Shown here one piece after another: positions 56,032 to 64,000 of a DNA stretch of 64,000 bases. Each line of letters starts with the position of its first letter. Positions within the stretch are counted from its first letter, which is position 1. The DNA lies in NCBI RefSeq assembly GCF_030272615.1, contig NC_081408.1:311443118-311507117 (forward strand), in the 5' to 3' direction. Under the pieces are notes generated by a model. That model had not been told where the DNA came from. It saw only the letters and a program-made list of their open reading frames with translations, and made no database searches. The stretch comes from Cryptomeria japonica. Taxonomy: Eukaryota; Streptophyta; Pinopsida; Cupressales; Cupressaceae. A program made the translations under genes and the position numbers.

Positions 56032-57694
56032 TGTCCTCTTTCACTGAGGGGTTGAAAGATCTTATCAATATGCTACTCCCCCTGAGGTCCTACATCTCCT
56101 TTAAGCCTTAGGAGATATCACCTATGCATTGGATGCATAGTGTCGGTCCATGGTCCTACTTTCTTCATTCTTCTCCCAAACCTGCTTGGTCTCATTCTTA
56201 TTCCCATTTTTAGTCTTGGGAGCAAGTCTTACTTTCTTTTGCCAATTTGTCCTTGCTTTGCCAGATTCTTCCACATCACTGGAGATGTTGCTGTAGAAGA
56301 AAATAGTGTTCATTCCAAGTGCATGATTGGAGGACCTTCTATCAAACCGGTTTGACCTTCTTCTGGTCATGCTATTGTAACCGACTATTAGAACTAGTGG
56401 ACCTCTTGATCTTGTAGGGACATTTCTCCTTTTGTTCCATGCAGCCCTTTGTCTCTCATATGTTCTATATTTATTTCCATGTTGAGCATAGCTACTATAT
56501 TGGCTGTAGTATGATAAAACTTTCTTGTTCCTGCATTCACAACTTCTATGCCCAAATCGATTGCAATTATAACATACATAATTTGCATTTCTTGAGGCAG
56601 TAAATGAAATCTTCTTATTATGCATAGGAGCATATCTATGCATCTTTCTACAACTTGACATACTATGGTCATATGTATTACTTCTTGGATAGACAACATT
56701 CTTATTTCTAGACCTCTTTATGCATTCATCTTCCGTATGACCATAATCTTTGCAAGAGAAGTAGTAGCCTATAAATGATGTCATATGACATACAAATTTA
56801 TTCTACCATACATGAGGAGATCTTACTAGTTTAGTATTTCCATTTTTGCTTCTCTGGGGATAGATCTTGGATTGTCCACATTGTACATCTCTTCCATTCG
56901 ATCTCTTCTTTTCCCACACTTTCTTTGTCTTGTGGGCGGTAGAATTTCCTTGTCTTCTACCGGTAGGAGCTCTTGTATGCTATCTTTTTCTATTCTTCCT
57001 TTTGGTGAAGCTGCCTTCTCCCATCATCCCTTTTCCTTTTGGATCTATATTGTTCCTCCTTCTTGCAACACCGATCTTCATCCTTTGCTTCATGTCTTCA
57101 CCGGTTGTGGTTAGATCAACCTTCTTCCAGGGAGTATTCCGGATAGTGAAGGTCTATCCTTTGTTATCTCTATTTGAGGAGACAAAGAAAACGTCATTGT
57201 GAGGGACATTCTTGTTGGTGGAGCATTCACTGACACCACTTCCTAATCCTCCGGTATCCTTGGCATGCTTTTTCTTTTTCAAAATTTTGTCCAAGGTATT
57301 ATTTTTGCCATCAAACCAGATTCTCACCTTGAGCTCATCCTGACATTTCTCAAGGTCATTTTAGAGACTCTCCATATCTCCTACTAGATGTTGATATTCC
57401 TTATCTTTTGCCTCTATCTTAGATGCTTATTCTTTACACTGACACTCCTTGGTTCTTTCTTGTTGAGTCTTCAACTCTGAGATACACTTAGATCAGATTC
57501 TTCACGACATCTGATCAATCGGTTTTGTTCCACAACTGCAGCATTCTTGAATAACTTGTATTCATTCCTCACTCTACTAATTTCTTCGAGTGCAGTTACA
57601 AGTTCTCCTTTAAGATCTACTTTTGTTTCATCTTCTTCTTCACCTTCACTGTCACTACCAAACACATCTCACCGATAGGAGTGATCTGCATGAT
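56032..57694 (-). pseudogene. Element H: gag fragment with coiled coil and zinc knuckles
   Basis: A minus-strand gag related to that of element D. From 57665: acidic coiled-coil region (SDSEGEEEDETKVDLKGELV, EEISRVRNEYKLF), a long basic middle part with frame changes, then zinc knuckles (SCKDYGHTEDEC with the first Cys lost; CYNCNRFGHRSCEC near 56575) and a basic tail ending at 56122. The first third of gag, the primer site and leader are missing, because LTR K abuts at 57695. No protease or pol follows: 34 bases after the gag end comes CCTCAGGGGGAGTAGCAT (56071-56088), the motif that follows pol in E and B. H thus looks like a gag-only derivative. Confidence 0.75.
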
Positions 57695-57981
57695 GTTAGT
57701 CCCAATCGGTGCTGAGAGGAGAGGGGTGAATCAACAATATACCAGTATTTCTCAATTAAAACTTTTAACTTAAGTTGTCACTAACTTAACATTCATCAAT
57801 ATAAATAACTATTGTAGAAGAATAACCATGCATGAAAAGAAACATAGTGACACCAAGGTTGATCTCGTGGAAACCCAAATGGGAGAAAACCATGGTGTGA
57901 GTAGGAACTCACAAAATTTTTAGTCTTCTGGAGTACACTCGATGAAGAGCCATCCCTATTAAGAGATTACAAAGACATTGT

Positions 57982-58268
57982 TGTTGATATGTGACAACTG
58001 ATCAACAAAGTGCCGACTTTGTTTGTTGCCCTAAAAACACGTGTTATAAGTGGCTGGGATGCTTAAGGCATTGTAAGGTTGATGAACTATTTTTGGTGGA
58101 TAATAAGAAAGATTGGACAGCTGTGTATGGTGGACGTAACCCATTCTAGGTGAACTACGTTAAATCTATGTGTTATCTGTGTCCTATTTTATTTCTTTAT
58201 CTTTTGTATTTAAATCTGCATATAATTGTTAGTTCATATTTTCTTCAGATCTGCTTGAAATCCTAACA
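57982..58268 (+). repeat. 5' LTR of F (287 bp)
   Basis: It runs from TGTTGATATGTGAC to ATCCTAACA. Compared with the 3' LTR it lacks about 35 bases after CAACAAAGT. Confidence 0.88.
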
Positions 58269-58286
58269 ATTGGTGTTAGAGCGAGG
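58269..58286 (+). promoter_or_regulatory. Primer binding site of F
   Basis: ATTGGTGTTAGAGCGAGG follows the LTR end, a two-base variant of the initiator tRNA-Met complement. Confidence 0.85.
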
Positions 58287-58328
58287 TTTTTTGTAAATTG
58301 GCAGGACTTTTAGATTTGAGTGGGAGCA

Positions 58329-61300
58329 ATGGAGGATTCCAAATTCAAGGTCGAAAAGTTTAACGGCTAGAATTATCAGTTATGGAAAATACAGATGGAG
58401 GATTATGTGTATCAAAAGGATTTGTGGCGGCCGTTGGAAGGAAAGGCAAAGAAAGTGACCACAATGTTAGATGAAGAGTGGGACATTTTAGATAGAAAGG
58501 CACTAGGATCCATTCAATTGTGCCTTGCACCATCTGTAGCATTCAATATCACAGAAGCAAAAAAGACTGTAGATTTGATGGCGACATTGGCTAAGTTGTA
58601 TGAGAAACCCTCGGCTTTGAATAAGGTATTTCTTATGAAGCATTTGTTTAATTTGAAAATGAGTGAGGGAGGATCTATAGCGGAGCACTTAAATGAATTT
58701 AATACAATTACTAGTCAGTTGTCTTCGGTAAAAATTACTTTTGCAGAAGAGGTTAGGGCTCTCTCGATTTTATGTTCTTTGTGAGAAAGCTGGAATAGCT
58801 TGGTTATGGCTATAAGTAACTCTGTCTCTGGTAAAAATACTTTGGTATTTGATGATATTGTTGGTATTATCCTAAGTGAGGAAATGCGAAGGAAAAACAC
58901 AGGTGAGACTCTAACATCATCAAGTAGTTTTTTGAATGTGGAGAACAGAGGAAGATCAAAGGAAAGAGGAAAAGGCCCTAGGAATGAGAAGTCATGAGGG
59001 AAGTCAAAGAAAGGACCCTCTCAATCTAGAGGAAAGAAAGATTGCTAGTACTGTGGAAAGCCTGGTCATCTAAAGAAAGACTGTTGGTCTCGAAAAAATA
59101 AAGAAGGAGACAAAAATGAAAATGACAGTAAGGAAGCTAATATTGTAAGTAATACTTTACAAGATGCTTTAATCTTATGTTTGGATAATGTTAATGATTC
59201 CTCGGTAATAGATCCTGGGGCTTCATTTCATGCTACACCCCATAGAAAATATTTTCTAGATTATGTTCAAGGTGATTTTGGACAGGTATATTTGGGTGAT
59301 GATGAGTCCTATCAAATTGTTGGAAATGGAAAGATAAAGATCAAGTTGCAAAATGTAAATGACTAGTTTCTATAGGAGGTAAGACATGTTCCTAACTTAA
59401 GAAGAAAATTAACTTCTGTAGGGCAACTAGGTAATGAAGGTTGCATAGTTACCTTCTCAGATAGTATCTGTAAGGTCACTAAAAGATCATTAGTAGTATC
59501 TAAAGGAGTGAAGGTAGGCACATTATATTTGTGTACTAGTAACACTTACTCTACCTTAGCTGCTACAGATAAAGTTACTGCAAGGACAACAACAATAGAT
59601 GTTGCAAGAACAAATTCGATAATGTGGCACCATAGGCTTGGGCACAAGAGTGAGAAAGGGATGAAAATCCTTCACTCCAAAAATCTATTGCCAGGACTAA
59701 AGAAGATTGATTTAGAGTTCTGTGAAAACTATGTTTATGGAAAATAGAAAAGAGTCAGATTTCTCAAGGTTGGGAAAGAGAAGAAGAGTGAGAAGTTAGA
59801 GCTTGTGCATTTAGATGTATGGGGACCGGCTCAGGTATCATCTCTTGGTGGCTCTTGTTATTATGTTATTTTTATTGATGACTCAACCAGAAAAACATGG
59901 GTATATTTCCTAAAACAAAAATTAGATGTTTTTGAAACTTTTAAGAAATGGAAAGCTTTGGTTGAGAATGAGACAGGTAAAAAGTTGAAGTGTCTCAGAC
60001 TAGATAATGGAGGTGAGTATTGTAGAAAAACATTTGAAGATTACTAATCCTTAAATGGGATTCGAAAGAAAAAGACAGTTCCGGGAACTCCATAGGAAAA
60101 TGGTGTGTCAGAGAGAATGAATAGGACTATCATGGAACACGCGATGAGCATGAGTTTGCATGTTGGATTGCCCTTACATTTTTGGGTAGATGTTGTACAT
60201 ACTGTTGTCTATTTGATAGATAGAGGACCTTCAACCCCTTTGGATGGTGGTATTCCAGAGGAGGCATGGACTAGTAAAAAGGTAAATTATTCTTTTCTGA
60301 AAACTTTTGGTTGTGAAGCTTTTGTCCATGTTGATAAAGAAAACAGAACCAAGCTTGATGCTAAATCTCAGAAATGTACCTTCATTGGATATGGGATAGA
60401 TGAATATAGCTATCGGTAATGGGATTTTGAAAATAAGAAAATAATTAGAAGTAGAGATGTTACATTCAATGAGAAGGTTATGTATAAAGAACAGATGCAG
60501 GAAAAGAAACATTAACAAGACAAACAAGAATATGTGGTGTTGGATGAGATTCCTGAAAATGAAATGCCATAGGTACCTGATGCTCAGCAACCACAGATTG
60601 TCCCACAAACTCCTGCAAGTGTTAGACATTCTACAAGGTCAAGTAGACCCCCTAAAATATTTTCTCCTTCTTTGTATTCTATTTTATTAACTGATTCTGG
60701 TGAACCAGAAGAATATGAAGAAGTAATGTAGGTGGATGCCAAACAACAGTGGGAGCTAGGCATGAAAGAGGAGATGGACTCCTTGATGAAAATAAAGACT
60801 TGGGACTTAGTCCCTTAACTTGCAGAAAAAAGAGCCTTTCTTAACAAATGGGTTTATCGGCTGAAGGAGGAGGAAGAAGGTCAGAAAAGATATAAGGCCA
60901 CATTTGTGGTAAAAGGTTTTGCACAGAAAAGGGGTATAGATTATGATGAAATATTTTCTCCAATTGTAAAAACAACTTAGTCTTGTGGCTGCAGATGATT
61001 TTTATCTTGAACAATTAGATGTCAAAACAACTTTTCTCCATGGAGATTTGGAGGAGGAAATTTACATGTTGCAACCACAGGGATATGAGGTCAAAGGTAA
61101 GGAGAACTTGGTGTGTAGGTTGAAGAAAAGTTTGTATGGCCTAAAGCAAGCACCCCGACAATGGTATTTAAAATTTGATAGTTTCATGGCTGAACATGGT
61201 TATCATAAATGTCATTATGATCATTGTGTATATTTTAAGAGATTGGATAATAGAAGTTATATTATCCTATTGCTTTATGTTGATGACATGCTTGTTGCTG

Positions 61301-62241
61301 GGTCTAACATTCAAAATATAAATGATCTTAAATTGAAATTAGCCAGGTCATTTGCTATGAAGGATTTGGGTGCAGCTAAGCAAATTCTCGGTATGAGGAT
61401 TACACGGGACAAGAAAAATAGAACCTTGAATTTGTCTCAAAGCGAGTATATAAAGAAGGTGTTGAAAATATTTAACATGCAGGATGCAAAAGTAGTTAGT
61501 ACACCTTTGGCTAGTCATTTCAAATTGACTAAAGAGATGTGCCCAAAGGCATAGGAAGAGGTAAACAAAATGTCTAATATCCCGTATTCATCAGTTGTTG
61601 GTAGTCTGATGTATGCAATGGTATGCACAAGGCTAGATATTGCACATGTAGTGGGAGTTGTGAACATGTTTATGAGTAATCCAGGTATGGAACATTGGAA
61701 TGCTGTGAAATGGATTCTTCTGTATTTAAAAGGAACTACTACGAAGGCATTATGTTTCAAAGGATCTAATGTTGCTCTGAGAGGATTTGTTGACTCTGAT
61801 CTGGCAGGTGATATTGATTCATGGAGGAGTACTATAGGGTATGTTTTTACCATAGGAGGAACTGCAGTCAGTTGGATTTCTAGGCTGCAAAAGGTTGTTG
61901 CACTTTCAACCACTGAAGTTGAGTATGTTGCTGCTATAGAAGCCAACAAGGAGATGATCTCATTACAGTATTTTCCAGAGGAATTGGGTCGGACACAGGA
62001 GGATCACCCATTGTATACCGATAGCCAGAGTGCCATTCATCTTGCAAAGAACTCTGCTACTTTTCATTCAAGGACAAAGCACATTCAGCTCAGGTACCAC
62101 TTCATCCAGACTATTTTGGAGGAGGGTTTGTTATGGCTTGAGAAGATTCACACAAGTGAGAATCCTGCGAATATGTTCACGAAGGCAGTTCCACAGGAGA
62201 AGTTGATTTCTTCATCAGTTTCTGTTGGTCTTCTTGATTGA
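58329..62241 (+). pseudogene. Copia gag-pol of F
   Basis: The frame starts at ATG 58329. It shows gag, a zinc knuckle ending YCGKPGHLKKDC (about 59046, first Cys kept, then TAG), a protease site read as IDPGASFH (Ser of D-S-G is Pro, about 59210), the integrase zinc region (WHHRLGHKSEKGM, then FCENYVYGK with Cys to Tyr), integrase core (59805-60130), RT with YVDD at 61276-61287, and RNase H (STTEVEYVAAIEA, TDSQSAIHLAKN), ending VGLLD before TGA at 62239-62241. One frame holds to about 60960, where a short deletion and frame change remove the start of the RT palm; a second frame continues from 60985. Several stops break both parts. Confidence 0.92.
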
Positions 62242-62364
62242 TAATTATGGAATTTATACCAGTTGAGTCCCAATGTTTTATCCAATGGATGTTGCAAGTA
62301 CAGTGGTGTCATCTAGTATCAGTCTCCAAGTGGGAGATTATTTGGTCTGGAGCCTGATTAGTCT

Positions 62365-62377
62365 CAAAGTGGGAGAT
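62365..62377 (+). promoter_or_regulatory. Polypurine tract of F
   Basis: CAAAGTGGGAGAT precedes the 3' LTR start TGTAGATATGTG. A similar CCAAGTGGGAGAT lies about 37 bases upstream (62328-62340), so F too has a doubled purine motif. Confidence 0.82.
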
Positions 62378-63762
62378 TGTAGATATGTGACGAATGATCA
62401 GCAAAGTATTGTACACTCAACATGTAATAAAACCGTAGAAAGGCCCACTTTGTTTGTTGCCCTAAAAATGCATGTTATAAGTGGTTGGGATGCTTAAGGC
62501 ATTGTAAGGTTGATGTACTATTTTTGCTGGATAATAAGAAATATTGGATGACTGTGTATGATGTGTTGGTATTTTGGTATGGTTTTTTCATTGATGTCAA
62601 CACCTACTAAAAAACAAGCACTTTGGAGATCCAGCAACATTCACCGGTAAGCAAGTAACTATTGCACAGTTACTAGTATATGGTTCACCGGCAGGATATA
62701 ATGTTCACTAGTACCTGGAATGATATGGAAGACACTTGATAATGTCAAAGACATCATGTGGACACTTTGTTTTGAAGAATTGATCATTGGTATATTCATA
62801 TTTGCATATTTGCTTTTACCAGCAAATAGGTCCAGGGTTATCTAGGGTTACACCGACAGGTTTATCTTTTCCAGATCAGCATGGCACGCTATGGAGATGA
62901 TTTATTATTGATGTAAATGCATTAAGCCGACATGTTTAATCGGTTATTGCATCGGATATTATATTGTATGTAAAATGTTTATTGTAATATCTTGTAGAGT
63001 CAACCTACTAAAATTGGTCTTAGGTTATGATATAAATGTAAGATCTTATTTGTAAGATCAAGTGTGGAATGCGAAAAAGAATTGAGTGAAGGTATATGCA
63101 AGATTAAGCAGAGGTATAGACAAAGACATCATTTGAAGGTGAAGCTAGGTTTTTGTAGAAGCATATTAGCATTACACCGGTACTGAATCCAGCATATGAA
63201 GATGCTATTTTGTGCAGTACATTCTTATTGGATTTAACCATCCAACTATAGTCAGTGTGACTCCTATTTTGTGATTGAGCAGTGAGCTCTAGGCTGTTGG
63301 CCTTTTTGCATGTGCAAACCCCATTTATGTACACTTACTATCTGCAGTAGTATCATCTAATTGTGGGTAAGGTTTCCCACCATGGTTTTTCCCCTTACAA
63401 GGTTTCCACGTACAAATATTGGTTTTATGTGTTGTGGATGACTTTATGTTTATGTTTCATGCATTAATCCTTACCGGTATAGCAATTTACTGTTAACACT
63501 ATCTACTAGCATACTTAACTGGTTTACCGGTATTAAGCATTAAGTTGGTTAATTAGTTTTTGGTTTGAATTTATTTGACAACTGATTCACCCCCCCTCTC
63601 AGTTGTCTCTGGGACCTAACATGGTGGACATAACCCATTCTAGGTGAACCATGTTAAATCTATGTGTAAACTGTGTCCTATTTTATTTCTTTATCTTTTG
63701 TATTTAAATCAACATATAATTGTTAGTTCATATTTTCTTCGGATATGCTTGAAACCCTAACA
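62378..63762 (+). repeat. 3' LTR of F, split by solo LTR S
   Basis: It runs from TGTAGATATGTG to ACCCTAACA. Pieces 62378-62563 and 63627-63762 align to the 5' LTR across the S insertion at GTGTATG-GTGGAC. Confidence 0.88.
62564..63621 (+). repeat. Solo LTR S (1,058 bp)
   Basis: A single LTR starts TGTTGGTATTTTGG and ends GGGACCTAACA, flanked by TGATG (62559-62563) and TGGTG (63622-63626), a 5 bp duplication with one transition. No internal sequence lies beside it, so it is the product of recombination between the two LTRs of an inserted element. It has ACCGGT words, the GGTTTTTCCCC...GGTTTCCACGT motif (63384-63412) and a run of 7 C (63590), so it belongs with the A to E type of LTRs, but it is a distinct family. 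Confidence 0.87.
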
Positions 63763-64000
63763 ACTGTTAGGTGCCACCCAGTTAAGAAATTTTGTCTAAA
63801 GCATGTTAGTGCCTTTACCCTGTTAAAGGTAGCCTTGTCAAAAGGTCTTAAAATCATCAATTAAGATGACACCTAGTTAAGGGATTTTTACAATGGGACC
63901 TATTAAAGTCCACCCTATTGAGGGATTTTAGTTGCAATGGTTAGAGAGAAACATAAAGATGATATGCTAGAGTGGCTACTCATTAGCTTTATCATATCAC

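Larger units (their letters stand above)
57982..63762 (+). mobile_element. Copia element F, short-LTR (Tork-like)
   Basis: A Ty1/copia element of about 5.8 kb, including a 1.06 kb solo LTR nested in its 3' LTR. Its flanks are ATTGT (57977-57981) and ACTGT (63763-63767), a 5 bp duplication with one transition. LTRs are short (287 and about 322 bp). Gag begins MEDSKFKVEKFNG, as in TNT1-type elements, so I place it in the Tork lineage by recognition only. It is inserted in LTR K. It has no C-run or hairpin motif in its LTRs, unlike the other copia families here. Confidence 0.88.
57695..64000 (-). repeat. LTR K, split by F and cut by the window edge
   Basis: An LTR starts at TGTTAGTCCCAATCGG (57695), has a G-rich run before GTGAATCAAC (about 57715) and the inverse hairpin motif CGTGGAAACCCAAATGGGAG (57866-57885). 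It is interrupted at 57981 by F and resumes at 63763 with TTAGGTGCCACCC after the F duplication. The right piece (63763-64000) carries the inverse CTAACC-type array. The orientation of its motifs says minus strand. It ends outside the window, so it may be a solo LTR or part of a full element. Confidence 0.7.

Noticed and set aside
56867-57202. Hydrophobic plus-strand frames over the H gag
   Set aside because: These are shadows of the basic minus-strand gag; the apparent membrane character comes from reading Lys/Arg/Glu codons backwards.
1-64000. Search for host genes, tRNAs, rRNA, and endogenous pararetrovirus
   Set aside because: All readable protein motifs belong to copia or gypsy elements or to the two unknown element-borne frames. 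I saw no movement protein, caulimovirus-type coat region, tRNA cloverleaf or rRNA block.

Overview
This window looks like intergenic DNA from a large, repeat-rich plant genome. I found no host gene, tRNA, rRNA or CRISPR array. Almost every base can be assigned to LTR retrotransposons, nested up to three or four deep, and all coding regions are broken by stop codons. The elements are plant Ty1/copia and Ty3/gypsy types: copia primer sites match the 3' end of plant initiator tRNA-Met, and the gypsy integrase carries a chromodomain. A gymnosperm is plausible from the density of old, decayed, nested elements, but that is inference.

Layout, with the labels used below. Nest 1 (1-27650): copia element A enters from the left and its 3' LTR is split by copia element B (1657-26294, target duplication ATGTT). 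B is split by a truncated minus-strand chromovirus G (4370 to about 21170). G is split by a 10.2 kb element L (9853-20093) with no reverse transcriptase. A 1.07 kb terminal-inverted-repeat element T sits in the 3' untranslated part of B. A short stretch of an older copia-like element H follows (27651-28104).

Nest 2 (28105-47571): copia element C (duplication TTCCT) has its 3' LTR split by element X (32307-46425, duplication ATGAG). X carries an open frame of about 1,200 codons that I do not recognise. That frame is itself split near its end by copia element D (36966-45326, duplication AGCAT).

Nest 3 (47572-64000): H resumes and holds copia element E on the minus strand (48412-56026, duplication CCATG), followed by a gag-only part of H. 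An LTR K starts at 57695 and runs off the window. K is split by copia element F (57982-63762), whose 3' LTR holds a solo LTR S (62564-63621).

The genes do not form a working pathway: they are decayed gag, protease, integrase, reverse transcriptase and RNase H segments. The copia frames are mostly free of frameshifts, and many of their stops are TAG, which suggests decay by cytosine deamination in methylated DNA. Unrelated LTR families here share short structural motifs: a hairpin near a CACGTG-like core, a C-run before the LTR end, several G-run tracts before the 3' LTR, and recurring ACCGGT. The best candidates for something undescribed are the X frame, the L element frame with twin W-x-P-K motifs, and the multi-knuckle gag of D.
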